From Nostoc sp. NOS(2021) (GTDB taxonomy: Bacteria > Cyanobacteriota > Cyanobacteriia > Cyanobacteriales > Nostocaceae), in assembly GCF_017115025.1 (NCBI RefSeq), contig NZ_JABXKM010000037.1, positions 1-35,332 on the forward strand: DNA of 35,332 nucleotides, in the 5' to 3' direction. The notes beneath the pieces are model-generated. The model was not told the origin of the DNA. It ran no database searches and saw nothing but the letters and a program-made list of their open reading frames with translations. A program made the translations under genes and the position numbers. Below are positions 16,474-24,507 of this stretch, piece by piece (positions within the stretch are counted from its first letter, which is position 1; every line of letters begins with the position of its first letter).

Positions 16474-16995
16474 ATGTTAGGGCAAGGGTTAGCTCACAAG
16501 ATGAAAATGTACTCTCAACGACTCTGTTTAGAACCACTAAAACCGGATCATGCTGAACTGCTTTTTGATGGATTACAGAGTGCGAGGATATACGACTTTA
16601 TCGAAGATGTGCCGCCAGAAAGCGTTGAATCGCTTCGCGATCGCTACATGATGTTGGCACGTCGTCAATCACGAGATGGAACGGAGATTTGGTTGAATTG
16701 GGCTGTCTGGTCTTTTGTAGATAAATGCTACGTTGGATATGTTCAAGCCACAATTACTGTAGATAATAGTGCAATCCTGGGATATGTGTTTTTCCCGAAT
16801 TTATGGGGAAAAGGTTATGCACGCGAAGCGGTGAAGTGTATGATTAATTATTTAGTTGAGACATACCAAAATATGGATTTTCGTGCTGACGTTAATCTCC
16901 AAAATTACCGTTCTATTGCTTTATTGCATAATCTGGGATTTGTACAGTCTAAGCAAGATGAATTTAACCACGAAGTACAGTACCGAAAACGCTGA
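16474..16995 (+). CDS. GNAT-family N-acetyltransferase (RimJ/L-like)
   Basis: This is a 173-residue acetyltransferase of the RimJ/RimL type. It has SQRLCLEPLKPDHAELLFDG at the start, AILGYVFFPNLWGKGYARE as the acetyl-CoA-binding beta4-alpha3 region (the Q/RxxGxG/A motif is represented by NLWGKGYA), and NLQNYRSIALLHNLGFVQ near the end. It acetylates an amino group of a protein or small molecule; the target is unknown. The frame opens 2 bp after the VOC stop. An internal ATG at 16501 gives the more usual family start. A strong hairpin follows at 17027-17057. Confidence 0.85.
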   Translation: MLGQGLAHKMKMYSQRLCLEPLKPDHAELLFDGLQSARIYDFIEDVPPESVESLRDRYMMLARRQSRDGTEIWLNWAVWSFVDKCYVGYVQATITVDNSAILGYVFFPNLWGKGYAREAVKCMINYLVETYQNMDFRADVNLQNYRSIALLHNLGFVQSKQDEFNHEVQYRKR

Positions 16996-17026
16996 TAGAT
17001 AATTAAATTCCGATTCACAAGACTCA

Positions 17027-17060
17027 GATACCCGACTTCTCTAAGAAGTCGGGTATCTTG
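17027..17060 (+). terminator. Strong hairpin after GNAT gene
   Basis: GATACCCGACTTCT (17027-17040) pairs perfectly with AGAAGTCGGGTATC (17044-17057) across a three-base loop, followed by TTGTTGTTT. This is a convincing intrinsic terminator for the rightward decarboxylase/VOC/GNAT genes. Confidence 0.85.
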
Positions 17061-17134
17061 TTGTTTACGAATGATTTAGGATTACTATATAGCGCTTTTT
17101 GTTTGTATGCAATATACTCTGACCTCACTCCAAA

Positions 17135-17157
17135 CCTCTCTCCTAAAAGGAGAGAGG
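17135..17157. repeat. CCTCTCTCCT inverted repeat
   Basis: A perfect 10-bp stem (CCTCTCTCCT / AGGAGAGAGG) with loop AAA lies between the convergent GNAT and dihydroorotase-like genes. It belongs to dispersed repeat DNA that includes the AGGGAAGGGGCTG sequence at about 17188, also seen at about 60. It could add a second stop signal for either direction. Confidence 0.6.
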
Positions 17158-17234
17158 CTTTGAATCTTACTCCCCAACGCTAGTAGGGAAGGGGCTGTTC
17201 TTGTTAGGTTAAATCGCAGAGTGTTTGGCATTTT

Positions 17235-18587
17235 TCAACGCCAGATTTGCACAACATGACCCTTCAACTGTTGTCCTAACCAAGGTGTATTTTGTGAAAG
17301 TGTATAAAGACTTTTGCGTTCGACTTTCCAGGTTTGCTGGGGATCAAATAAAGTAAGTTCTGCTGGTTGATCAGGTGCGATCGCACTGACTTTCTGCCCC
17401 AAACACTCGGCTGGACTGCTACTCAATGCCCGCCATAATTCTAAAGCTGTAAATTCTCCAGTTTCAACGAGATATTGCCACAGTAAAGGTAATGCTAACT
17501 CTAAACCAATTGCTCCGGCTGGTGCTTCGGCAAAAGCTTGGACTTTTTCTTCGTAGCTATAAGGTGTGTGGTCAATAGCGATCGCATCTATCACACCCGC
17601 ACGCACCCCAGCACGCAACGCCGCCACATCACGGAGATTACCTAAAGGCGGGTCTAAATGCAAGCTGGTGTTATAACTCTTAACTGCTTTTGTATCAAGT
17701 AAAAGGTGCATCCAGGTGGTGCTGGCGGTGATGGGTAAACCAGCAGCCTTAGCTGAGGCGATTAATTCCACACTGCGAGATGTGGAGACACGCATGATAT
17801 GGACTGGTGTGCCTATGGTTGCAACCAATTCAAGCATTGCTGCGATCGCAGTAGTTTCAGCGCTGGCGGGGATTGGGGGTAAACCAAAACGCAGAGCATC
17901 TGACCCTTCTCTCATTACACCATTTGCTGTTAATTGGCGATCGCTAGGCCAAAAAGCTACTGGTTTGCCCAACGGCTGGAGATACTCTAACACTCCCCGC
18001 ACCAGCGCCAAATTTTCTAAGGGTTTACCATCAGTAAAACCAACAACGCCAGCCGACGCTAAATCTGCCAATTCCGTCATTTGCTTCCCAGCAACATCTA
18101 GGGTGATAGCACCCCAGAGATGAAGCAGGGGGAGAGGAGAAGACAAGGGAGAGGGAGGAGACAAGGCAGAAAAATTGACCCCTTGTCCCCCTTGTCTCCC
18201 TTGTCTCCCTTGTCCCCCTTGTCCCCCTTGTCCCCCTTGTCCCTCTCTCCTATTTTGCAACTGTGCCACAAGCGCAGGGCTATCAATAGCTGGGGATGTA
18301 TCGGGTAAAATGTTAATTCTGGTAAAGCCGCCAGCAGCAGCAGCTTGTAAAAGAGACAAGAGGGTTTCCCGTTCTTCAAAGCCAGGTTCACCAGAGTGGC
18401 TGTACAAATCTACTAACCCAGTACCGAGAACTAATCCCTGACAATCTCTGATTTGAGTATCGGAACCGATATCAGAAATATGCGAAGCCACTGCTTGAAT
18501 ATAACCATCAGCAATCAGCACATCAAAGAGTCCGTCGATTTCAGAAACTGGGTCAATTACCCTTACTTGTTGCAGCAGTTCAGTCAT
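17235..18587 (-). CDS. Dihydroorotase-like protein with degenerate metal site
   Basis: This is a 450-residue amidohydrolase of the dihydroorotase family (cyanobacterial PyrC-like), recognisable from GLVLGTGLVDLYSHSGEPGF, GFTRINILPDTSP, DHTPYSYEEK and AEAPAGAIGLE. The metal-binding HxH is YxH (Y62, H64) and the substrate-binding Arg after it is Gly66. A later ligand segment reads HIMRVST, where HxxHV-type residues are expected. It may be a non-catalytic dihydroorotase-like paralogue, as known for PyrC' partners of aspartate transcarbamoylase (inference). Residues about 115-153 are an in-frame insertion: GQG-rich repeats encoded by seven 9-bp units, then a Ser/Pro/Leu-rich stretch, before the conserved LHLWGAITLD. 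Confidence 0.85.
   Translation of the reverse strand: MTELLQQVRVIDPVSEIDGLFDVLIADGYIQAVASHISDIGSDTQIRDCQGLVLGTGLVDLYSHSGEPGFEERETLLSLLQAAAAGGFTRINILPDTSPAIDSPALVAQLQNRREGQGGQGGQGGQGRQGRQGGQGVNFSALSPPSPLSSPLPLLHLWGAITLDVAGKQMTELADLASAGVVGFTDGKPLENLALVRGVLEYLQPLGKPVAFWPSDRQLTANGVMREGSDALRFGLPPIPASAETTAIAAMLELVATIGTPVHIMRVSTSRSVELIASAKAAGLPITASTTWMHLLLDTKAVKSYNTSLHLDPPLGNLRDVAALRAGVRAGVIDAIAIDHTPYSYEEKVQAFAEAPAGAIGLELALPLLWQYLVETGEFTALELWRALSSSPAECLGQKVSAIAPDQPAELTLFDPQQTWKVERKSLYTLSQNTPWLGQQLKGHVVQIWR
18181..18243. repeat. Seven-copy 9-bp microsatellite inside coding sequence
   Basis: Seven units of CCTTGTCCC (two of them CCTTGTCTC) lie inside the dihydroorotase-like gene. On the minus strand they encode GGQ/RQG tripeptides. 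The length is a multiple of three, so copy number can change without breaking the frame. Neighbouring bases 18120-18178 are also purine/pyrimidine biased and look like eroded repeat. Confidence 0.92.
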
Positions 18588-18598
18588 AAAAGCTTTTA

Positions 18599-18720
18599 GT
18601 TATGAGTTATGAGTTATGAGTAAATCTTAAGTAGGGTGTGTTACGGCTTTAGCCTAACGCACCATGTTGTACTAACTTTATTCCTCACTCCTCACTCCTC
18701 ACTCCTCACTCCTCACTCAA
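18599..18720. repeat. Two heptamer tandem repeats and a dispersed GTAGGGTG repeat
   Basis: The spacer upstream of the dihydroorotase-like gene holds GTTATGA repeated three times (about 18600-18620). A GTAGGGTGTGTTACGGC-type dispersed sequence follows (about 18632). Five tandem copies of CCTCACT are at 18683-18717. Similar GTAGG...AACGCACCA sequences occur at about 25888-25924. Confidence 0.85.
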
Positions 18721-20073
18721 TTACAATGCCCCTGCTGCTGTTTTATCTAGTACGCCTCCACCCAAGTGAGTGGTGATGTTCATCGATTGCAATACTGGTA
18801 AACCATCGATTCCAGAAGGGTAGTCGATAACACTGACTGCGCCATTACCCTGGCGAAAATTCCAGAAATTTTCCAGCGATAAACCCAGAATGTGACAAAG
18901 CAATGTTTTGTTAGTAGCGTCATGAGCTACTACTAAAACAGTTTTGAATTGATTCGTTGACGCAGCTTGTACAATTGATTGCCAAGCTGCGACGCTGCGC
19001 TCCCAGACTTGTTGCAAATTTTCCCCTTCAGGCATTTGCACTTGCGCCGGTACTAGCCGCCAGCGCTGTAATTCTCCCGGAAACTCCTGCTCTATTTCGG
19101 TTTCTAATTTTCCTTCCCAAAGTCCGTGGCTGATTTCTCTTAAACCATCTTGCAATTCTAATTTGACATTGGGATGTTGTTTTAAGATGATTTCTGCTGT
19201 TTCTTTAGGGCGCAGCATTGGGCTACTGCAAGCATTATCAATCGCTACCTGTTGGAGAAATTCGCCTGCTTTTTGCGACTGTTGTCTACCGTTGTCGTTG
19301 AGGGGGACATCAATTTGCCCTTGAAACCTGGTTTGGCGATTCCAGTCAGTTTCACCGTGACGCACTAGCAACAACCGTATTCCTTGATGATCCGGTCGCA
19401 ATGAAGGTAGAATTTCTCCGGTGTGTTGCGTCTGATTTAAGGATTCTAGCTGGACTGGTTCGCCCAATCCTCCAGCAAAATTTAGTACGGTGATGCCACA
19501 GTTAGATTGCTGTATTGAATGGTAGCGACTTGGAGGGATGGATAGCGCTGTGCTAATCAGGGCGCGATTAATTCCGTTATGTCCCACTATGAGAATAGTT
19601 TCGCCTTGATGGTAAGACAAAATTTCTTGCCAAAACTGCCGTGCTTGTTCGTATAAAGCAAGAACGGGAAAATGTTCTCTTGTCCCTTGTGCATCATTCA
19701 GCAGCATCCGCAGTTCGTCGGGGCGTTCGTGCCAAGTGCGGTAGTCTTCGGCAAATTTCTGCTTGACTTGGGCAGTTAACAGTGCTTCCCATAAAGGCAG
19801 GTCGATTTCTAGCAGCAAATCAGAAACTTGGACTACAGCAGATTGTTCAGGATGAGTAGCTAACTCACTATGGATAATATCTGCTGTATGTTTCGCTCGT
19901 TGCAAGGGACTGCTGTAAATCGCATTAAATAAAATATTGCTGAGGGCTTTGCCTACTTTACTAGCATCGTTACGACCTTTTTCGGTTAATGTTGACGCAT
20001 CGGTGCGTCCTTGGATACGCCGCTCGGTGTTATAACCGCTTTGACCGTGGCGCACAATGATGACACGAGTCAT
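18721..20073 (-). CDS. Two-domain histidine phosphatase (phosphoglycerate mutase-like)
   Basis: This 450-residue protein has two complete histidine phosphatase domains in tandem. The first has VRHGQSGYN near residues 7-15 and a second catalytic histidine in ILIVGHNGINRALI. The second starts at about residue 233 with LLLVRHGETDWN and has VLVVAHDATNKTLL. Both have the Arg-His-Gly nucleophile loop. Double-domain proteins of this kind are typical of cyanobacteria. Members dephosphorylate small phosphorylated metabolites, and some act as phosphoserine phosphatase; the substrate is not readable here. The ATG at 20073 follows a GGAGGG ribosome site at good spacing. Confidence 0.88.
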   Translation of the reverse strand: MTRVIIVRHGQSGYNTERRIQGRTDASTLTEKGRNDASKVGKALSNILFNAIYSSPLQRAKHTADIIHSELATHPEQSAVVQVSDLLLEIDLPLWEALLTAQVKQKFAEDYRTWHERPDELRMLLNDAQGTREHFPVLALYEQARQFWQEILSYHQGETILIVGHNGINRALISTALSIPPSRYHSIQQSNCGITVLNFAGGLGEPVQLESLNQTQHTGEILPSLRPDHQGIRLLLVRHGETDWNRQTRFQGQIDVPLNDNGRQQSQKAGEFLQQVAIDNACSSPMLRPKETAEIILKQHPNVKLELQDGLREISHGLWEGKLETEIEQEFPGELQRWRLVPAQVQMPEGENLQQVWERSVAAWQSIVQAASTNQFKTVLVVAHDATNKTLLCHILGLSLENFWNFRQGNGAVSVIDYPSGIDGLPVLQSMNITTHLGGGVLDKTAAGAL

Positions 20074-20115
20074 CTCAAAGCCCTCCTCTATCTAGACGAT
20101 TAATTCTACTGCAAA

Positions 20116-20226
20116 ATGATTGCAGAATTATCGACTCAGGAACGCGGATTCAGTCCGGTGCAAAATTTTATTCTCGTAGGGGAGGCAGAATCAGCAGCAA
20201 AAACCGCCGTTGCTAGTGAAGACTAG
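20116..20226 (+). CDS. Possible small open frame of unknown function
   Basis: A 36-codon frame begins ATG at 20116 and stops with TAG at 20224-20226; the product begins MIAELSTQERGFSPVQNF. It lies divergently between two leftward genes, with no strong ribosome site and no recognisable domain. It could be a short protein, a gene remnant or chance. Confidence 0.2.
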   Translation: MIAELSTQERGFSPVQNFILVGEAESAAKTAVASED

Positions 20227-20271
20227 TGACAGAGATATTTTCCTAGCCATTGGAGTTTCAAAGTATCTCCC

Positions 20272-20922
20272 TCATTTTCCACGGTTGATCCAAACACCTC
20301 TGAGTCCAGCTGCTTTAGATCCGTGGTAATCTTCTATGATGCTATCGCCAATATGCCATGCTGCCTCTGGGGAACATTTATGTTTGTCTAAGGCAATGGC
20401 AAAAATTTGAGGATCGGGTTTAGCTGCACGTACCTGGGTAGAAATGGTAACGGAGGTAAAAAACTCTCTCAATCCCAAACTTTGCAATACTGAGTAAATC
20501 CGAGAATCAAAATTGGATAGCACCCCCAAGCTAACTCCCAACCGCCGCCAGTTAATTAAAGCTGGTAAGACATCAGGATAGACAAACCACGGTTCGCCAG
20601 TGCCAAAGTGGATGTAAAGTTCGCTAAAAAAAGCCGGAAAGTCAGAAAATTCCTTAAGAACACCTGCACCTTCAAAAGTGTTCAGGGCAATTATCCGCCA
20701 CCAATCAAACTCGCGCTGGGGAATATCTTGCACTTCTGCATCTGGAAATATCGGCGGCGGCGCTGCTTTAAAGCTTTGGATAAAGGTTGTATTTAATGTT
20801 TCGCCTGGAACTGTAACGCCAAATTCTTGAGCTATCTGACTATAAACTTCACCCACACTACCTTTGACATCAAAGAGTGTGCCTACAGCATCTAAAAAAA
20901 TAACTTTTGGTTGTTCCATCAA
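20272..20922 (-). CDS. HAD-family hydrolase (subfamily IA)
   Basis: This is a 216-residue haloacid dehalogenase-like hydrolase. Motif I is FLDAVGTLFD with nucleophile D11, motif II is GVLSNFD near residue 135, motif III Lys is in AAKPDPQIF, and motif IV is HIGDSIIEDYHGSKAAGL. The acid/base aspartate usually two residues after the nucleophile is Val13. This pattern is seen in HDHD3-like and some other HAD proteins, so phosphatase activity is not assured. A cap domain lies between motifs I and II. The metabolite acted on is unknown. It is separated by about 200 bp from the histidine phosphatase and 125 bp from the ndbB-like gene. Confidence 0.85.
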   Translation of the reverse strand: MMEQPKVIFLDAVGTLFDVKGSVGEVYSQIAQEFGVTVPGETLNTTFIQSFKAAPPPIFPDAEVQDIPQREFDWWRIIALNTFEGAGVLKEFSDFPAFFSELYIHFGTGEPWFVYPDVLPALINWRRLGVSLGVLSNFDSRIYSVLQSLGLREFFTSVTISTQVRAAKPDPQIFAIALDKHKCSPEAAWHIGDSIIEDYHGSKAAGLRGVWINRGK

Positions 20923-21046
20923 AGTCTGAAGATTTTAAATCTTGAATTTTAGATTTTGGCTTGTTAAAAGCTTTATTACTCGACTAACTCAAAATTGAAT
21001 GGGGAATGGGGCATCAATGCCCAATGCCCAATGCCCAACCTTAAAG

Positions 21047-22240
21047 TTACCGAGAAAGTGTTTCTATGATCGGACGGACTAGCCAATTAAAACCAACTTT
21101 GAGTTGATGGTCTAAAGTTGGTAATCTATATAAATAGGCAATACGCCGGGCGACGTATGCCAAGCGCCCATCTAGTTTAATTCCCAAACCCGTAAGAGTG
21201 GCGTTGTCTATTCCTAGTGCCATCATTTCTCCTAACTGTTGGTAGCGGAAGGGAAGTAGAGGGCGATTAGTCAGAGTTGCCCAGATATTCCAAGCAGTAT
21301 AATCAGCTTGTTGAAAAGCCGCTTGTGCGGTAGCGGGGACTTGCTGTCCTTCAACGTCATGACAGTCTGCTAAATCTCCCAAAGCAAAGATTTCTGGATG
21401 ATCAAGGACTTGCAGATTGGATGTAGTGCTGATTTGACCACGCTGATTTTGCTTGAGGGGAAGAGATTTTACTACGGGCGCAACCCTGGTTCCCACAGTC
21501 CAAATTACCAAATCCACGGGAATCGTGTCTAACTGGTTTTTGTACTCTAGGGAAATGTTATTTTGCTCTATTAATTCTACTTTGGTTTCTAAGTCAAGAA
21601 ACACGCCACGGGCTTCTATTGCTTTTTTTGCTGCTTCCCGGTTAAACTCTGGGGAAGTTCGCAAAATTTGGTCAGCGATTTCAACGATCCGAAAGCGTCC
21701 TCTTTCACCTAGTCTGTCGGCTAACTTACAGGCTAACTCTACACCACTGTAGCCAGCCCCAACGATCGCCACCCGAATTTTATCAGCATCCGATTCTTCT
21801 AAAAATCGCAGGCGTTCTTCTAAACGATAGGCATCAGAGATGGTGCGGAATGCGTAGGCGTAGGCTGTTGCACCAGGTACTAAATCTAGCGGTGTCTCAC
21901 CTCCTAGCGCCAGCACTAATCGGTCATAAGGGATTTCCGGCCCTTCATGTACATTTACCCGTTGCTGGTCGATGTCAATTCCCGACACAACCCCTTGATA
22001 AAAACGCACCCCTGTGCCTTGTAAAATTTCTTCAAACGGCGGGGCAATTTCCCAGGTTTGCAGTTCGCCAGTGAGTAATTCGTAAAGTAAAGGAGAGAAT
22101 AGGAAGCGATCGCTTTGATCTACCAGAACAATTTCGGGTTTTTGCGTAGGTTCCCAAGGTAACTGGCTTAAGCGCAGGGCTGTGTAGAGACCACCAAAGC
22201 CTCCGCCAAGGATACAAATTCTAGAAGTTTGTTGAGTCAT
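21047..22240 (-). CDS. ndbB: NdbB/NDC1-like type II NAD(P)H dehydrogenase
   Basis: This is a 397-residue two-dinucleotide-binding-domain flavoprotein. RICILGGGFGGLYTALRLSQ is the FAD-binding GxGxxG segment (residues 7-26), IRVAIVGAGYSGVELACKL is the NAD(P)-binding segment (about 155-173), and LPFRYQQLGEMMALG is near the C-terminus. The sequence closely recalls cyanobacterial NdbB (slr1743 of Synechocystis) and plant chloroplast NDC1, shown to reduce demethylphylloquinone as a step in phylloquinone synthesis. It is expected to be a peripheral thylakoid or cytoplasmic membrane protein without proton pumping. Other Ndb paralogues are similar, so the symbol is a best guess. No ribosome site stands out before the ATG at 22240. 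Confidence 0.85.
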   Translation of the reverse strand: MTQQTSRICILGGGFGGLYTALRLSQLPWEPTQKPEIVLVDQSDRFLFSPLLYELLTGELQTWEIAPPFEEILQGTGVRFYQGVVSGIDIDQQRVNVHEGPEIPYDRLVLALGGETPLDLVPGATAYAYAFRTISDAYRLEERLRFLEESDADKIRVAIVGAGYSGVELACKLADRLGERGRFRIVEIADQILRTSPEFNREAAKKAIEARGVFLDLETKVELIEQNNISLEYKNQLDTIPVDLVIWTVGTRVAPVVKSLPLKQNQRGQISTTSNLQVLDHPEIFALGDLADCHDVEGQQVPATAQAAFQQADYTAWNIWATLTNRPLLPFRYQQLGEMMALGIDNATLTGLGIKLDGRLAYVARRIAYLYRLPTLDHQLKVGFNWLVRPIIETLSR

Positions 22241-22468
22241 CTATTCTATTTATGGGACAGTCAATCTTAGTTGGGCAACTAACTTCAGTCTAGTAAGTTA
22301 AAGCGGACTTTTCCAAACCCCCCAAAGTTTTTGAGGGATTATACCATTTTGGATTTGGAATTTTAGATTTGGGATTGGGAATTAGTTTCTGTGTCTGGCT
22401 TGGTGCAAATCCATCTGTCGCAATCATTTTTAAAATTGGGATTAGTCATTAGTCATCAATTAAATCCT
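22241..22468. other. Divergent intergenic region, nothing specific
   Basis: The spacer between the leftward ndbB-like gene and the rightward radical SAM gene is AT-rich, with small dispersed repeats (TTTGGGATT-like). No gene or clear promoter is seen before the paired palindromes at 22469. Confidence 0.4.
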
Positions 22469-22502
22469 CAGTTATATAACCATTGTCACGGTTATATAAC
22501 TG
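22469..22502 (+). promoter_or_regulatory. Paired GTTATATAAC palindromes, candidate operator
   Basis: CAGTTATATAAC (22469-22480) and GTTATATAACTG (22491-22502) are exact reverse complements, and the core GTTATATAAC is itself a palindrome. The two copies are 20 bp apart centre to centre, about two helical turns. They stand 54 bp before the start of the NrdG-like gene. This arrangement suits a dimeric regulator binding on one face of the DNA. The sequence is not a clear match to the NrdR box. It could instead fold as a 12-bp hairpin. Confidence 0.55.
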
Positions 22503-22555
22503 GAGATTCGCTATAGTTAACGGTTAACAGGCAACGGCTAAAAGGAGTTAAAGAG

Positions 22556-23179
22556 ATGGAAATTAAGCCAACTGACCCATCGCTAGCACTCATGGAAATT
22601 CCCCCTGGCTATCTCAATATTATGGGTTACGTTGATCAGTCAGAAGTTAATGGCCCTGGTTGTCGTGCAGTCGTCTGGGTACAAGGTTGTCTTCGTGAGT
22701 GTCCTGGCTGCTTTAATACTAACTCCTGGTCATTTGAGGCTAACCAATTGATTGCTGTTGATACCCTTGCCGAGAATATTCTCAGCAATTCCCGCAATAT
22801 GGGTGTAACATTCTCTGGTGGAGAACCGTTTTGGCAAGCAACCGCACTGGCATCTTTAGCTCAAAAGGTAAAAGCTGCTGGGTTAAATGTAATGTCTTTT
22901 ACTGGGTTCACTCTTAAGCAGCTACAGTCTGAATCCGCGCCGCCAGGTTCTCAAGCATTGTTAGAACAACTTGATATCCTGATTGATGGGCCTTTTGTAG
23001 AATCTCTGGCAATTAATTCTCCCAACTCTCCAGTCTCTTCTAGCAATCAACGCGTTCGGGTGTTAAATCCAGCTTTCCAAGACCAGATTACTTGGGCTAG
23101 CGACCAGATTGAGGTTCATATTCTCAAGGATGGTGGCCGCATTGTTACCGGTTATCAAGGTGGGCTGGAGTTGACGTAG
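22556..23179 (+). CDS. NrdG-like radical SAM activating enzyme
   Basis: This is a 207-residue radical SAM protein of the small activase type. The CxxxCxxC iron-sulfur motif is C45-C49-C52 (CLRECPGC), and the SAM-binding GVTFSGGEPFWQA follows near 94-106. The family activates the anaerobic ribonucleotide reductase by forming a glycyl radical. No NrdD is in the window, so the partner enzyme is unknown; a different glycyl-radical target is possible. The ATG has an AAAGGAG ribosome site eight bases upstream. Paired palindromes at 22469-22502 may control it. Confidence 0.85.
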   Translation: MEIKPTDPSLALMEIPPGYLNIMGYVDQSEVNGPGCRAVVWVQGCLRECPGCFNTNSWSFEANQLIAVDTLAENILSNSRNMGVTFSGGEPFWQATALASLAQKVKAAGLNVMSFTGFTLKQLQSESAPPGSQALLEQLDILIDGPFVESLAINSPNSPVSSSNQRVRVLNPAFQDQITWASDQIEVHILKDGGRIVTGYQGGLELT

Positions 23180-23181
23180 TA

Positions 23182-23258
23182 GGGCATTGGGCATGGGGCA
23201 TGGGGCATTGGGCATTGGGCATTGGGCATTGGGCATTGGGCATGGGGCATTGGGCATG
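23182..23258. repeat. Eleven-copy GGGCATT/GGGCATG heptamer array
   Basis: Eleven perfect heptamers (seven GGGCATT, four GGGCATG) run without interruption. They begin just after the stop codon of the NrdG-like gene. This is a typical STRR-type array of heterocystous cyanobacteria. Confidence 0.95.
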
Positions 23259-23273
23259 GAGAAAACTTAAAAG

Positions 23274-23315
23274 TTCATCCTCAGAAGGTCAACGTTCACC
23301 CTCAGAAGGTCAACT
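23274..23315. repeat. Two-copy 21-bp tandem repeat
   Basis: Two 21-bp units of the form TTCA(T/C)CCTCAGAAGGTCAAC follow the heptamer array, before the permease gene. They differ at two positions. Confidence 0.85.
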
Positions 23316-23354
23316 TTCAAGTTTTAACTCCCCCTCCCTCCTACTCAATGCCCA

Positions 23355-24419
23355 ATGCATCTGTGTTTGGGACAGATTATATTTAAAAAAAATACATATC
23401 TAAATTTGACTAGACCATTTCAGACAATTTTCACTGAACACCGCGTACTTTGGGCGGTTTTACTCTTTGGTACAGCATTGGTGGTAACGCTAGCGCTGTC
23501 GCTTTCTCAAGGAGCAGTACCGTTAAGTATGTCGGAATTTTGGCAAGCTATTCTCCGCAAAGGCGATCCGGTTAAACAGACAATTCTCTGGGATTTGCGT
23601 CTCCCGCGCATTACTGCTGCTCTCCTTGTCGGCGCAGCTTTGGGAATGTCAGGAGCCTTGCTGCAAGGAATGTTACGCAATAGTCTTGCTGATCCATTTA
23701 TTCTGGGCATTTCAGCGGGTGCAGGATTAATTGTGATTGTGATGATCGTGTGGCAAATATTCCCGATCGCAATTCCTTTAGCAGCGTGGATAGGAGCAAT
23801 TTTGACTTCAGCGATCGTGATTTTGATCGGTCGTTCGGGGTCGGGAATTTCTGTTGAGCGGTTGATTTTAGGCGGAGTGGCGGTGAGTTCTTTATTTGGT
23901 GCTGTCCAAAGTACATTGCTACTTTTAGCTGAAGACGGTCAAATTCAAATTGCCCTGAGTTGGCTGGTTGGTAGTCTCAACGGACGGGGTTGGCAAGAAA
24001 TTGCTACGGCTGGCCCTTACATCATTGTTGCATTGATCGGGGGATGCTTGCTGGCGCGATCGGTAAATGTGCTGGCTTTGGGAGATGATTTGGCTGTGGG
24101 TTTGGGGGTTTCGTTGATGCGATCGCGCCTATTAATTGGTGGTGTTGCCACTCTATTAGCCGCAGGTGCAGTCAGCATCAGTGGCTTGATTGGATTTGTT
24201 GGTCTTGTTGTCCCTCACGGTGTCCGCCTCATCGTTGGTACAGATCATCGCTTTGTTTTACCACTTTCCGCCCTTGCAGGTGCATGGTTACTGACTTTTG
24301 CAGATTTACTCTCTAGATTAGGAGCAGTAGAACTACCAGTAGGTTCCGTCACTGCGTTGCTGGGTTCACCGTTGTTTATCTGGTTACTTTATCGTCGTTC
24401 TGCTGGGTTTAATAAATAA
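23355..24419 (+). CDS. FecCD-family ABC transporter permease
   Basis: This is a polytopic protein of 340-350 residues from the BtuC/FhuB/FecCD family, which imports iron siderophores, haem or cobalamin. Signatures are ILWDLRLPRITAALLVGAAL, GALLQGMLRNSLADPFILGI and GLIGFVGLVVPHGVRLIVGT, the last being the coupling segment that contacts the ATPase. The start is uncertain: the ATG at 23355 gives a long unusual N-terminus, and a TTG at about 23406 is an alternative. No binding protein or ATPase gene is adjacent, so partners must be encoded elsewhere. Repeat DNA separates it from the NrdG-like gene. Confidence 0.87.
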   Translation: MHLCLGQIIFKKNTYLNLTRPFQTIFTEHRVLWAVLLFGTALVVTLALSLSQGAVPLSMSEFWQAILRKGDPVKQTILWDLRLPRITAALLVGAALGMSGALLQGMLRNSLADPFILGISAGAGLIVIVMIVWQIFPIAIPLAAWIGAILTSAIVILIGRSGSGISVERLILGGVAVSSLFGAVQSTLLLLAEDGQIQIALSWLVGSLNGRGWQEIATAGPYIIVALIGGCLLARSVNVLALGDDLAVGLGVSLMRSRLLIGGVATLLAAGAVSISGLIGFVGLVVPHGVRLIVGTDHRFVLPLSALAGAWLLTFADLLSRLGAVELPVGSVTALLGSPLFIWLLYRRSAGFNK

Positions 24420-24507
24420 CCACAACCCCGGAGAAGACAGGAAAGCTCTCCGGCTTTGCACTGCGCCGCTTTTATCAGTGAATCCAAAGGTACTTTCCTA
24501 GACTCAT

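Noticed and set aside
20140..20260. Possible riboswitch (CAGTCCGGTGC-like sequence upstream of the HAD/phosphatase boundary)
   Set aside because: I could not place the conserved cobalamin or other riboswitch core elements on either strand.
22469..22502. NrdR boxes upstream of the NrdG-like gene
   Set aside because: The palindrome core GTTATATAAC and 20-bp spacing differ from the usual 16-bp NrdR boxes spaced about three turns apart. I kept it only as an unassigned operator.
24426..24453. Hairpin CCGGAGA/TCTCCGG after the FecCD permease as a terminator
   Set aside because: The stem is short, the loop is 12 bases and no T run follows.
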